NCBI RefSeq assembly: GCF_003185915.1
Contig: NZ_QHLZ01000001.1
Location: forward strand, 248,001-312,000
Reading direction: 5' to 3'
Length of the DNA: 64,000 nt
Source of the DNA: Arthrobacter psychrochitiniphilus
GTDB taxonomy: Bacteria; Actinomycetota; Actinomycetes; Actinomycetales; Micrococcaceae
A program made the position numbers and the translations under genes. Below the pieces are notes generated by a model. That model was not told the origin of the DNA, did no database searches, and saw only the letters and a program-made list of their open reading frames with translations. Position 1 is the stretch's first letter. The number at the start of each line of letters is the position of its first letter. Shown piece by piece: positions 38,369 to 47,433 of the stretch.

Positions 38369-39500
38369 TTGCGGTCATGGCACCCGGATAGTGCGGGAAC
38401 TATCAGCCACCGCCTCGAACCCGAGTTTTTTGGAATCCATGGGAACCCGGAGCTGGGGTTCAAGGAGTTTCAGGCATCTGAATGGACCGCCTCCGTCTTA
38501 GCCAATGCTGGCTATGAGATCACCTCCGGAGTCGCAGAGCTCGCTACCGCCTTTGTTGCCACCATTGGTGAAGGCGAATTGGTGGTGATATTTGCGCGGC
38601 ATTCGATGCGCTGCCCGGAATTGGTCATGTTTGCGCGCACAACATCATTGCCGGACCGGCAGTGGCTGCGGCATTGGCGCTGGTGCCCGTCACTTGGCGC
38701 CCTTCACTTCAAGGCTGGGAATTACCGCGGAGGTATTCGGGACACCTGCTGAGGAAAACGGTGCGGACAAGGCCATCATGATTGATGCCGGAGTCTTTGA
38801 CGGGACGCATGCGGCCATGATGGTAAACCCCGGCACTAGCGATGTTTCTACTGCACGTACCTTGTCAACTTTAGATATCCTCGTCGAGTTCGCGGGAAAG
38901 CATTCCCACGCTCGTGCGGCCCCGTCAGAGGGCATCAATGCCAGCGACGCACTGACCATCACACAAGTCGCCATAGCTTTGCTCCGCCAGCAACTCAAGC
39001 CCACGGACCAAGTTCACGGGATAGTCAGCAACGGTGGTGAAGCCCCCAATATCATTCCCAGGAAAACGTCAACGCACTCCTATCTGCGTGCTGCAGATTT
39101 CGAATCACTGCAGGTTTTACAAGAACGGGTGCAGCGTTGTTTTGAGGCTGCTGCCTTGGCAACGGGCTGTATGCTTTCGAGCACATCGCTCTCCCCTGCG
39201 TACATGGAAATGCTAAACAATTAGGAGTTGGTGGAGTTGTATCAACGTAATGCCCAGAGTCTGGACAGGGTGTTTGATACATCCAGCGCCGCGTCCTCCC
39301 TCTTGGGCTCCACAGACATGGGTAACCTCTCGCACCTAGTGCCCTCAATCCATCCCCTGATTACGGTGGATTCTGCTTCAGCAGTTATCCACCAGCCGGA
39401 GTTTGCCGCGTATTGCGTGAGCGCATCAACTGATCAGGCTGTGATTGACGGTGGCAAGGCAATGGCCTGGACCATTGTCCATTCTTGCTGCACTAAGTGA
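38369..39500 (+). pseudogene. Decayed M20-family amidohydrolase/metallopeptidase
   Basis: Pieces of an M20 amidohydrolase occur in order but in different frames. IHGNPELGFKEFQASEW starts in one frame; FDALPGIGHVCAHNIIAGPA, with the metal-binding region, needs a shift; PAEENGADKAIMID, HSHARAAPSEGINASDAL and NGGEAPNIIP are in a third; an in-frame TAG follows at about 39222-39224 and the C-terminal STDMGNLSHLVPSIHPLI continues after it. At least two frameshifts, one stop and probably some lost sequence make it non-functional. M20 enzymes of this type remove acyl groups from N-acyl amino acids or cleave peptides. It still carries the shared operator, so it was probably part of the same regulon. 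Confidence 0.85.
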
Positions 39501-39544
39501 AGGTGAATTAAATTCGTAAGTATCGGATCGTCGGCTCTCCGCCA

Positions 39545-39718
39545 TTTATCCTCATGTTCGTTGTGACGCGGATTCCCCAAATCAACGGCCCGCACTTGTG
39601 GCCGGGAATCCCCGCCATTTTCTTTTAGATCACCGCTATCTCTACTTTTGGGGCACCGTCAGTTCTCATCTTTTTTGAATCAAAGTACAAGAACTTCGAG
39701 GAAGAGGCAGACGATTGA
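39545..39718 (+). pseudogene. Remnant of a small membrane protein (DUF3311-like)
   Basis: One frame reads FILMFVVTRIPQINGP, then a TAG at about 39625, then ITAISTFGAPSVLIFFESKY and an acidic end with TGA at 39716-39718. This looks like the C-terminal part of a short two-helix membrane protein of the DUF3311 type, which often accompanies sodium:solute symporters. The upstream part is out of frame. From 39719 to 39944 I see no recognisable gene; a symporter may have been lost there. Confidence 0.45.
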
Positions 39719-39944
39719 CAACGGCCGCTTAAAGTATCAATCTTCGGTGTTTGGGTGGCCCGGAAAATAATTGGAACATCTCTCAAAGGATCTTCAGTCA
39801 GGTCCTCGCTGTCGCGGATCGCAACAAGATGTGCGCTTCTGGGGTTCAGTGAGGAAGTCTCCGCAGTCTTGGCGGAGTATCCCGCCCAGTTTCGGGCTTG
39901 ACTCTCTCTATGTCTGTTGTTGATGCAAACATATCCGTCGGCGG

Positions 39945-42614
39945 CTAAGGGGTGATCTTGATTATTCCGCTCACGGCCGAGGCGAATGAACCAGAGGTTG
40001 CAGTAAGCGTGAAGGTACCGGGTATATCTATACGGCAGCCGGTGAATCTGGAGATTCCTGCCACCGCTGGTTGAGTGATTTTATCGCAGAGGAGAACAGC
40101 GCCGGCGGGTGTGGTGAGGGTCAGGGACACTGAAGCAGTGCTGGTAGTGATGGTGTTCCCTGCGGCGTCTTGTATTGCAACTGCAGGCTGGGTAGCGAAG
40201 GCCGCCCCACCCTTACCATCGGTGGGGACACTCGTGAAGACAAGTTTGGCGGCAGGCCCCGCCGTGATCGTCAAGTTCGCGCTTACCGCGTTCTCTAGCG
40301 CAGGGGAGGTGGCAGTTATCGTGTAGGTGCCGGGTGTGTTAATGCTGCAACCACTGAAGCTGGCAGTTCCTGCTAAAGCTGCTTTAGGGTTTGCGGTACA
40401 GCTCAGTGTTGCACCGGCGGGTGTAGTGAGCGTCAGGGACACTGGAGCGGTGCTGGGGGTGGCATTGCCAGCAGCATCATGAATCGACACTGATGGCTGG
40501 GTAGTGAAAACGGTTCCAGCGGTCCCGCTGGTGGGCATAGTGCTGAAGGCGAGTTTCGCGGCAGGTCCCGTCACTGTGATGGTGGCGCTGTTGATAGGAA
40601 CCATTTTGGCATTACTAGACTTCGCAGTAAGAGTGTAAGTACCGGGTTTATCGATGGAGCAATCGGAGAAAGCGGCAATACCTCCAGTAGCGTTGTGACT
40701 ATTGGATGTGCAAGTCAAAGTGGCCCCGTTCGGATCATTCAGGCCCAAAGTAATCGTGGGCCTTTGGCCTGTCGCCGTGGCACCGTTCGCATTCAGGATG
40801 GTAATGACGGGCTGGATGGGGAAGGCCGTGTCTGCAGATACCGAGGCAGAAGGCTGGGTGCTGAAGATCATTCTTGGCGGTGGGTTGCTCATGACAAAGG
40901 TGGAACTGAGGGCTTTGGTAAGACCAGCTGACGTTGCAGTCAGACTGTACGTCCCCGTTTTGTTTACGTTTACTTGGCAGCCAGCGAACGAGGCAACGCC
41001 CGATGCGGCTGCTTTGCTGGTGGTTGGACTGCATGCCAGAGTGGCATTGCCCGGTGTTGTGAGCGTTAGCGTGATGGTGGCTGCGCTGGTAGTGACGGTG
41101 TTGCCGCCAGCGTCCAGAACGGTGACCACTGGTTGAACCGGGAAGGCGGCATTGCGGGCGCCATTACCCGGGCTCGTGGTGAAGACTAGTTTCGCTCCTG
41201 GGCCCACGGTATTGGTCACAACGGTGCTGAAGGCGAAGGCCAGACCGGCTGATGTTGCGGTCAATGTGCTGGTGTTTGGTTTATCGATACTGCAACCTGT
41301 GAAGGAAGCGACTCCCGACGAGGCGGCCCGGGTGGTGGCCGCACAGGCCAAAGACGCGCCTTTTGTCTCTGTGAGGAACAAATTTACCACTGCCGTGCTG
41401 GTGGTTACTGTATTTCCGCCGGCGTCTTGGATGCTGACCGTCGGCTGGGCAGCGAAGGGTACCCCGCCTGTGGAGGTCGGAGAGGGTTGGGAGGTGAAGC
41501 CGAGCTTACTTGCTGGCCCTACCAGGATGGTGAAGCTTGCGCTAGTAGCGCTAGTAAGGCCGGTAGACGCGGCAGTTAATGTGTAGGTGCCGGCCTTATT
41601 GACGCTGCACTCGGAGAACTCAGCTCTACCCGCAGAGGGTGTGATGGGGTTATTGTCACAGCTCAGGATCGCACCCAAGGGATTACCGCTGATGCTCAGA
41701 GTAACCAAGGCAGTAGCGTCGGTCGCTTTGCGACCTGCACTGTCTTGGACTGTAACAACGGGGTCGGTGTCGAAAGCTATGCCCCCGGTGGAGTTCGACG
41801 GCGAGCTCGTAAAAGTTAGTTTCGTGGCCGGACCGGCGACAGTAAACGAAGAAGTGACGGCACTGGTAAGTGAGGACACAGTGGCGGTGAGTGTGTAACT
41901 GCCGGGCCCGGTGATCCGGCATCCGGAGAATGTGGCGATTCCATTGACTGTCATCGCCGAATTCGCTGGCGATGATGCTGCGCAACCGCTGAGAGTTCCA
42001 CCGGAAGCACTTAAAGTAACTAGTCGGGGGGTACCACTGGTGACAATGCTGCCTTGAAAGTCTTGGATGGCCACCTGGGGTTGGATGGCGAACGCTTGAG
42101 CCGAGGAAGAGCTGGAGGGTTGAACCAGAAACCCGAGCTTGCTCGGGGAGCCGGCTGGCGTGACGTTGACACTGCCGGAAAGGGTGCTGGCTGCGGTCCA
42201 GCTCCGGTAGACGGAAGTAACCGTGTAACGGTATACCCCGACAGACACCAGGATGTCATTGCAGGAAACCCCGACGATTGGTGAGGTCCGGGTGGTCCCG
42301 CAGGCAGCGGATGTGGTGCCATCACTGGTTTTTGTTCTTGTGACGTAATACCCGGTGGGGCGCGGAGTGAGGGTTGCGGCTGTCCAGGACACCGGAACTG
42401 TTCCGGTACTTGAGGACGGGACGGTAGCGTTGGTGGGCGGCTGGAGTGTTCCTAATGAAACTGGTTCACTTGTCCCGGCACCGGCCGCACTGTAAAAAGA
42501 CCAGGCAGGGCTACTACCGGACGCCAACATAGCAACAAAGGCAAGGACAAGGACTAGGAAAGCGCTCGTCGCCACTATCCCGGTTCCGCGTTTAAGCGGA
42601 CGTGGTGATTCCAC
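39945..42614 (-). CDS. Secreted repeat protein with seven Cys-paired Ig-like repeats
   Basis: An 889-residue protein starting with GTG (42612-42614), AGGGG 5 bases upstream. Residues about 13-38 are a hydrophobic signal or anchor followed by FYSAAGAGTSEPV. A Fn3-like module fills residues about 55-150. Seven repeats of about 100 residues follow, each starting like AAKLVFTSVPTDGKGGAAF, with an IQDAAGNTITTS strand and two conserved Cys in the pattern LSC...ASFSGCSINTPGTYTLTA. One disulphide per repeat is likely. It has no sortase motif. It sits downstream of the small TasA-like protein gene and shares its S-[TA]-[TA]-G-A-G-T sequence after the signal, so the two may be secreted by the same route. 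A role as surface fibre or adhesin is inference. Confidence 0.8.
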   Translation of the reverse strand: MESPRPLKRGTGIVATSAFLVLVLAFVAMLASGSSPAWSFYSAAGAGTSEPVSLGTLQPPTNATVPSSSTGTVPVSWTAATLTPRPTGYYVTRTKTSDGTTSAACGTTRTSPIVGVSCNDILVSVGVYRYTVTSVYRSWTAASTLSGSVNVTPAGSPSKLGFLVQPSSSSSAQAFAIQPQVAIQDFQGSIVTSGTPRLVTLSASGGTLSGCAASSPANSAMTVNGIATFSGCRITGPGSYTLTATVSSLTSAVTSSFTVAGPATKLTFTSSPSNSTGGIAFDTDPVVTVQDSAGRKATDATALVTLSISGNPLGAILSCDNNPITPSAGRAEFSECSVNKAGTYTLTAASTGLTSATSASFTILVGPASKLGFTSQPSPTSTGGVPFAAQPTVSIQDAGGNTVTTSTAVVNLFLTETKGASLACAATTRAASSGVASFTGCSIDKPNTSTLTATSAGLAFAFSTVVTNTVGPGAKLVFTTSPGNGARNAAFPVQPVVTVLDAGGNTVTTSAATITLTLTTPGNATLACSPTTSKAAASGVASFAGCQVNVNKTGTYSLTATSAGLTKALSSTFVMSNPPPRMIFSTQPSASVSADTAFPIQPVITILNANGATATGQRPTITLGLNDPNGATLTCTSNSHNATGGIAAFSDCSIDKPGTYTLTAKSSNAKMVPINSATITVTGPAAKLAFSTMPTSGTAGTVFTTQPSVSIHDAAGNATPSTAPVSLTLTTPAGATLSCTANPKAALAGTASFSGCSINTPGTYTITATSPALENAVSANLTITAGPAAKLVFTSVPTDGKGGAAFATQPAVAIQDAAGNTITTSTASVSLTLTTPAGAVLLCDKITQPAVAGISRFTGCRIDIPGTFTLTATSGSFASAVSGIIKITP

Positions 42615-42659
42615 CTCGGCCCCTATCGGTTGCTTGCGCCCATGTTTCGCCGGGCATTG

Positions 42660-42694
42660 CGTAGGGGCGGCCCCGTTCCGGGACCGCCCCTACG
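42660..42694 (-). terminator. Hairpin after the small TasA-like gene
   Basis: CGTAGGGGCGG (42660-42670) pairs exactly with 42684-42694, 8 bp past the stop of the 151-residue gene. No T-tract follows. It separates that gene from the large repeat protein gene, giving possible partial termination between the two. Confidence 0.65.
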
Positions 42695-42702
42695 CGGATC
42701 AG

Positions 42703-43158
42703 TTAGTTAGAAGTGACAGTCAAAGTAATCGTGGCACTCTTACAAGCATCCTGATTGATGGCGGTGTCTTTGAACGTGAGTGTTCCAGTGCCCGTCAAGG
42801 GTGCGTCAACAGCACCAGCTGCAACTGTCGTATTGGAAACAACGTCGGGAATGGTGAAGTCAGCTGGAAGGCAACCAATGTCACTGGTGGTGACTACGTT
42901 CTTCAGGGTCCCGACGTACAGGCTGGACGTGCCCGGGTTGCTCGCCGTGTAGGTGACAGCCCTTGTCCCAGCGGGGGTAAGCCCGGCGGTAAAGTTGGCA
43001 ACGAGGGTCACCGTGCCGTTGGAGTCAGCATTGGTCTCGGCTCCGGTTCCAGCACCTGTGGTGGACCAGTAAGCGAATGCGGCGCCACCACCGATTAGAA
43101 CGAGGCCTGCCGTAGCGGCGACGAGCTTGGTTTTCTTGCTGAACTTTTTCTGAGCCAT
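42703..43158 (-). CDS. Small secreted protein with SipW-type signal (TasA/camelysin-like)
   Basis: A 151-residue protein. Residues 1-30 are a basic start (AQKKFSKKTKLVAA) and a hydrophobic segment, followed by AFAYWSTTGAGTGAETN, the layout of substrates cleaved by SipW-like signal peptidases. The rest is beta-rich, low in charge, with two Cys (DIGCLPADF and QDACKSATI). GGGGGGAA lies upstream of the ATG. Proteins of this form build fibres or surface layers in Bacillus; in Actinobacteria they are uncharacterised. No signal peptidase gene is visible nearby. Confidence 0.7.
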   Translation of the reverse strand: MAQKKFSKKTKLVAATAGLVLIGGGAAFAYWSTTGAGTGAETNADSNGTVTLVANFTAGLTPAGTRAVTYTASNPGTSSLYVGTLKNVVTTSDIGCLPADFTIPDVVSNTTVAAGAVDAPLTGTGTLTFKDTAINQDACKSATITLTVTSN

Positions 43159-43821
43159 GATTCCCCCCAGGGATTCTTAGAAGTCCTTCGACCGGATTAG
43201 CAGTGAAGCCGCGATTCTGGACCAAACGTGGATAGATTCGGGGCAAATCCCGACCTAGGCTCCACTATGCCACACAAAAATCAGGTTATTCACAGCTTTC
43301 ACCAAGGGTGCCTCAAGGTTTACTCAGGTTTCACTCAAGGGTGCCTCAAGATGCTCACACCACTCTCAAGAGGACCCATCCCACCTTCAGGACAGCAGCT
43401 AGAAGTTGAGAGTTTTCTTGCCATAATTCACGCCTAGCCAGTGACCAGAATTAGTGGCGTAACCATATTTGATGGTGCGGACTTGGCTGTGTAAGTATTC
43501 GAATGCTCCAGTGGCATAAACCCTCATCTGATGCTTCTGGGCATGAATTGCCGTCAAACACGGTTAGGAAGGGTCTGCATCCAAGTCCGCACGGGGCCAG
43601 CATGGCAATAGGTCCAACCCCAGCAGGCCCCGCCCCACCGCGCTGTAAAAGTCTTCCCTATCCCAAGACCTTCGTTGGCCATTGTTGACAACGGTTCTCC
43701 TCGGTGGGTCAGCCACGGCGCGCCCCTTGTCCCGTTGCTGGGCTGGGTTTCGCTGTGGCTGACCCCGCTAACCCCTTTAGATCCCGAGCAAAGAAAATCA
43801 GGTCCCGCGCCTATTCACATC
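43159..43821. other. 663-bp intergenic region with direct repeats
   Basis: No gene is recognisable on either strand. Two direct repeats with the core AAGGGTGCCTCAAG lie at 43304-43317 and 43337-43350, each preceded by TTTCAC, 33 bp apart, about 150-190 bp upstream of the TasA-like gene start; they could be activator sites. Short open frames here (for example around 43503-43688) lack family features and ribosome sites. Confidence 0.55.
43706..43765 (-). terminator. Inverted repeat downstream of the enoyl-CoA hydratase gene
   Basis: GGGTCAGCCAC (43706-43716) pairs exactly with 43755-43765 across a 38-base loop, about 57 bp past the stop of the hydratase gene. It could end the PotD-B-C-A-hydratase transcript. 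The long loop makes this tentative. Confidence 0.4.
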
Positions 43822-44592
43822 TCAAGCAGTGCTCTTGGCAACAAATGCTCGGATGCGCGCGTTGGTGTCGGGATGGGAAATTATCGAGGAAATACTCTCA
43901 GCCTCCAACGCCAGGTGCGCAGCGAAACCCGCGTTACTGGCGCGCTTGAGAAGCTGCCGGGTGGTACCCAAAGCCTGTGTTGCACCCGCTGTCAGCTGTG
44001 TCCCCAGCGCGCGGGCTCGTTCAACCAATTCTTCAGCAGGCACCAGTTCGCTCACCAGTCCCCAAGCAAGGCCCTCTTGAGCTGTGACAGGGCGTCCCAG
44101 CAGGCAGATCTGGGCTGCGCGCTGGTGCCCCACTATCTGAGGAAGCAGATAAGAGACGCCACAATCAGGGCTCAACCCCACGTTGCCATAAGCCGAGACG
44201 AAGCCAGCCTTGTCCGATGCGAGCACAAAATCGGCATTGAGCACCAGGCCTAGGCCGGCACCGGCAGCAAACCCATGGACGGCAGCAATGGTGATGAGCC
44301 GTGAGTGTGCAAGACTCAGCAACCCTTCATGCATCTTTTCTGCCAGCGCCTTCAGGAACCGAGCCGGGTCCTGCGCCGCTGCCATCATGTGAACATCGCC
44401 ACCGGCACAAAAATACTTTCCATTGCCCTGCAGGATCACAACGTGGCAGTCAGGATCGTTTTGCGCCAATTCGATGGCGGCGCAAAATTCATCAGCCAAG
44501 GTATCACTGAGCGCATTGGCTTCGGCGGGGCGGTTCAGGGTGAGCCACAGCAGTGGCCCCTCCTGCTCCACCACAATATTGTCAAACGTCAT
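43822..44592 (-). CDS. Enoyl-CoA hydratase/isomerase family protein
   Basis: A 256-residue crotonase-fold protein. The oxyanion-hole regions are GKYFCAGGDVHMM and AVHGFAAGAGLGLVLNAD. The hydratase Glu of the QPE motif is replaced (VSAYGNVGLSPDCGVSYLLP); the Asp of SPDCG is the residue used by PaaG- and isomerase-type members, so a double-bond isomerase is more likely than a classic hydratase. It begins 15 bp after the transporter ATPase gene and is therefore co-transcribed with a PotABCD-type importer. This links the importer to acyl-CoA metabolism and to the dienoyl-CoA-reductase-like SDR in the other operon. Confidence 0.88.
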   Translation of the reverse strand: MTFDNIVVEQEGPLLWLTLNRPAEANALSDTLADEFCAAIELAQNDPDCHVVILQGNGKYFCAGGDVHMMAAAQDPARFLKALAEKMHEGLLSLAHSRLITIAAVHGFAAGAGLGLVLNADFVLASDKAGFVSAYGNVGLSPDCGVSYLLPQIVGHQRAAQICLLGRPVTAQEGLAWGLVSELVPAEELVERARALGTQLTAGATQALGTTRQLLKRASNAGFAAHLALEAESISSIISHPDTNARIRAFVAKSTA

Positions 44593-44607
44593 AGCGTCCG
44601 TCTTGTT

Positions 44608-45702
44608 CTAGGCCAGGACTCGGGCATCGGCGGCTTCCCAATGCATTTGAATCTGGGCCCCTGCGTGGATGCCATCAGGTGAGCGGGGAACTTCGGTGCG
44701 GGCAATCAAGAGGGCACCGGCATCCGTGCGGGCCTGGACTGTCCGGCTGCTGCCAAGGTAGATGCAATCTTCCACGGTAGCTCCGATCTGGTCATGAATG
44801 GTGTTGGTTATCTGGCCGGCAGGAGAAACACGCATATGCTCTGGCCGGATCATTAACCCGGTGCCCTCCTTGGCATGCCCCAGGGGCAGTTTGAACTCGC
44901 GGGCATGCTGCCCGTCAATAAATGCGGAATTCTTAATGGATCCTTGGAAGATGTTGGATACACCCACAAATTCAGCGGCGTACCGGCAGCTCGGTGCGTT
45001 GTACAGCTCTTCTGGCGTGCCTAGCTGAACAATCTGCCCATCCTTGAGCAAGGCAATCCTGTCTGACATGGTCAGTGCCTCGTCTTGGTCATGGGTGACG
45101 AAGACAAACGTGATGCCGATGTCCTTGTGCAGCTTGCGGATTTCCAGCTGCAGCTGCTCGCGTAGCATCTTATCCAACGCTCCAAGAGGCTCATCCATGA
45201 GCAATACGCGGGGGCGGAACACGATGGCACGCGCCAGCGCCACACGTTGCTGCTGACCACCAGAAATTTCGGTGGGCTTGCGGTTTGCCATGCGGCCAAG
45301 GTCAACCATGTCCAAGGCCTCCCCTACCCGGCGGATGATTTCAGCCTTGGGGACGCCCAGCCGCTTCAGTGGGTACGCCACGTTTTCTGCCACGCTCATG
45401 TGCGGGAACAAGGCATAGTGCTGAAACACCATACCCAGTCCGCGCTTGTGCGGCGGCAGACGGGACACATCCACGCCGTCGACCTCTATGGTGCCACCCG
45501 AGGGCTTGACGAATCCGGCAAGGATGTTCAGAAGCGTTGATTTGCCGGAACCACTGGCCCCAAGCAATGTCAGGAACTCACCTCCGCGAATGTCCAGATC
45601 AACTGAATCAAGCACTGTCAGCTCTTTGTAGGTCTTGCTGATTCCGGAGATGCGGATCGGGGCACCAGAGGATTCATACTGGGTTTCTTGAGACTTCGTC
45701 AT
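44608..45702 (-). CDS. ABC transporter ATP-binding protein (PotA-type)
   Basis: A 364-residue ATPase. Walker A is LLGASGSGKSTLLNIL (about residue 48), Q-loop FQHYALFPHMSV, signature EISGGQQQRVALARA, Walker B VLLMDEPLGALD and switch His in FVTHDQDEA. A TOBE-type domain follows (LMIRPEHMRVSPAGQ). This is the layout of PotA/CysA importers for polyamines, iron or other small solutes. It lies 1 base after PotC-like gene and before the hydratase gene. The imported compound is unknown. Confidence 0.93.
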   Translation of the reverse strand: MTKSQETQYESSGAPIRISGISKTYKELTVLDSVDLDIRGGEFLTLLGASGSGKSTLLNILAGFVKPSGGTIEVDGVDVSRLPPHKRGLGMVFQHYALFPHMSVAENVAYPLKRLGVPKAEIIRRVGEALDMVDLGRMANRKPTEISGGQQQRVALARAIVFRPRVLLMDEPLGALDKMLREQLQLEIRKLHKDIGITFVFVTHDQDEALTMSDRIALLKDGQIVQLGTPEELYNAPSCRYAAEFVGVSNIFQGSIKNSAFIDGQHAREFKLPLGHAKEGTGLMIRPEHMRVSPAGQITNTIHDQIGATVEDCIYLGSSRTVQARTDAGALLIARTEVPRSPDGIHAGAQIQMHWEAADARVLA

Positions 45703-45703
45703 C

Positions 45704-46528
45704 TCATATTCCTTCGTTCATGGTCAGGGACGCTCGACGGTCAATCATTTTTCGGATCATTTTTACTGCACCCATCAAAAGGAACGTTGAAATGATCACC
45801 AGCAGGGAAAGGCTGGAGACTGCGGCTACTGCCGGGTCCACCTGGACACGTATGCCGGACCACATCTTTACCGGCATAGTGGTCATATCGGGGCCCGAGA
45901 GGAAAATTGCGGTCACCACTTCATCCCAGCTGGTGATGAAAGCGAACAATGCCCCCGCGAGCACGCTGGGAAGAATGAGCGGCAAGGTAATCCGGAAGAA
46001 GGTGGAGACCGGCCCGGCACCGAGGTTCATGGAGGCCATTTCCAGCCGGCGGTCAACAGAGACTAACCCGGTGGAAACGTTGATCATGACGTATGGGACG
46101 CCCAAGCAGGTGTGCACCAAGACAAAGCCCAGCGTGGTCTCGGTCAGCCCCAAGTTAAGGAACGCTATGTAAACGGCCAAGCCAACAATCACGTACGGCA
46201 CAATCAGTGGTGCCAGCAGCACTGCCGTGACGGCGTTGCGGAACGGAAACCTGCCACGCACCAGAGCTAGTGCGGCCAATGTTCCCAAAATTACTGAGAC
46301 GGTGGCTGACAATAGCGCCACTTTGAGGCTAGCGAAGGCCGACCGTCCCCAGCTGGGGTCATCAAGCAATTGCTGGTACCAGCGCAAGGAGAGTTCCTTG
46401 GGCGGGAAGGTAAGGAAGGAGCTGCTGGACAGTGACATGGGGACCACCACCAGTACGGGCAACAGCAGGTACAGTCCTATGATCGCGGCGAGGAGAATCA
46501 AGGCCGTTCTTGCAAGGATGCGGTTCAT
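45704..46528 (-). CDS. ABC transporter permease (PotC-type)
   Basis: A 274-residue inner-membrane permease with about six transmembrane helices and the EAA loop EMASMNLGAGPVSTFFRITL near residue 182. It forms the channel with the PotB-like permease, whose gene overlaps by 4 bp (ATGA). The binding-protein-dependent transport domain is complete. Confidence 0.92.
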   Translation of the reverse strand: MNRILARTALILLAAIIGLYLLLPVLVVVPMSLSSSSFLTFPPKELSLRWYQQLLDDPSWGRSAFASLKVALLSATVSVILGTLAALALVRGRFPFRNAVTAVLLAPLIVPYVIVGLAVYIAFLNLGLTETTLGFVLVHTCLGVPYVMINVSTGLVSVDRRLEMASMNLGAGPVSTFFRITLPLILPSVLAGALFAFITSWDEVVTAIFLSGPDMTTMPVKMWSGIRVQVDPAVAAVSSLSLLVIISTFLLMGAVKMIRKMIDRRASLTMNEGI

Positions 46529-47433
46529 GATTGTCCCATCAAGTGCTTTTGCAGGTCAAAGTACTTACTGGCCAGGCCAATGAGGAGGAATGTGGTGACA
46601 AGCAGCATGGTAGCCAGCGCCGCAGCAAACCCGAACCGCAGGACTGTGCTGACCTGCTGGACAATCAATTCACCAATCATGGTGTTCTTTGGCCCACCCA
46701 ACAATGCCGGGGTGATGTAGTAACCCAAGGCCTGGACGAAGGTCAACAAAATTGCCGCCGCAACACCTGGCAGGCTCAACGGAACAAAAATCCGCAAGAA
46801 CGCCCCTGAGGGGCGGTCGCCCAACCCTTCGGCAGCCTGCAACAGGCGGCGGTCAATGGTTCGCATGGTGGCATAGATCGGCAAGACGGCAAACGGTAGG
46901 GCCACTTGGACCATACCAATCACCACTCCGCTCATGGTGCGGATGATGGTGACGGGTTCAGCGATGAGACCCGCATCCTGTGCCAGCGAGTTCAGGACGC
47001 CTGTGTCACGCAAGAGCAGGACCAGGGCGAAGCTGCGGACCAGAATACTTGTCCAGAAAGGCACAAGCACCAAAACCAACATCACTGTGCGCCACTTCGG
47101 TGTTGCCAGTGTCATCAGGTATGCGTAGGGGAAAGCCAGGAGCAACGTTACCGCTGTGACAATTGCCGCTGTCAAGAACGTGTTGCCCAAAACTTTCACA
47201 TAGACGGATTGGGCAAAAATTGCCGTGTAGTTCTGCCACCCAAATGTGGGGTCAGTGAAGCTCTTTTGGAGCATGACAAACAACGGGAGGATAAAGACCA
47301 GGATGAGAAACACTAGCAGCGGCAGAACTAGCGCACCCCACCCGTCAATGCGCAAGAAGTTTTTGATCTTGCTGGCAAAGGAGGGGGGCGCCGGCTGCCG
47401 CAGGGCTGCCCTGGTCCCTGCGGCTACACTCAT
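46525..47433 (-). CDS. ABC transporter permease (PotB-type)
   Basis: A 302-residue permease with about six transmembrane helices; the EAA loop is QAAEGLGDRPSGAFLRIFVP near residue 205. Its ATG overlaps the stop of the solute-binding protein gene (ATGA), and its stop overlaps the PotC-type permease start. Together with the PotA-type ATPase it forms a complete importer. Confidence 0.92.
   Translation of the reverse strand: MSVAAGTRAALRQPAPPSFASKIKNFLRIDGWGALVLPLLVFLILVFILPLFVMLQKSFTDPTFGWQNYTAIFAQSVYVKVLGNTFLTAAIVTAVTLLLAFPYAYLMTLATPKWRTVMLVLVLVPFWTSILVRSFALVLLLRDTGVLNSLAQDAGLIAEPVTIIRTMSGVVIGMVQVALPFAVLPIYATMRTIDRRLLQAAEGLGDRPSGAFLRIFVPLSLPGVAAAILLTFVQALGYYITPALLGGPKNTMIGELIVQQVSTVLRFGFAAALATMLLVTTFLLIGLASKYFDLQKHLMGQS

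Noticed and set aside
39719..39944. Sodium:solute symporter remnant after the DUF3311-like fragment
   Set aside because: One short frame (SIFGVWVARKIIGTSLKG) is suggestive, but too short to support a family call.
43675..44253. 192-residue plus-strand open frame
   Set aside because: Most of it lies antisense to the enoyl-CoA hydratase gene, and it has no recognisable domain or ribosome site.
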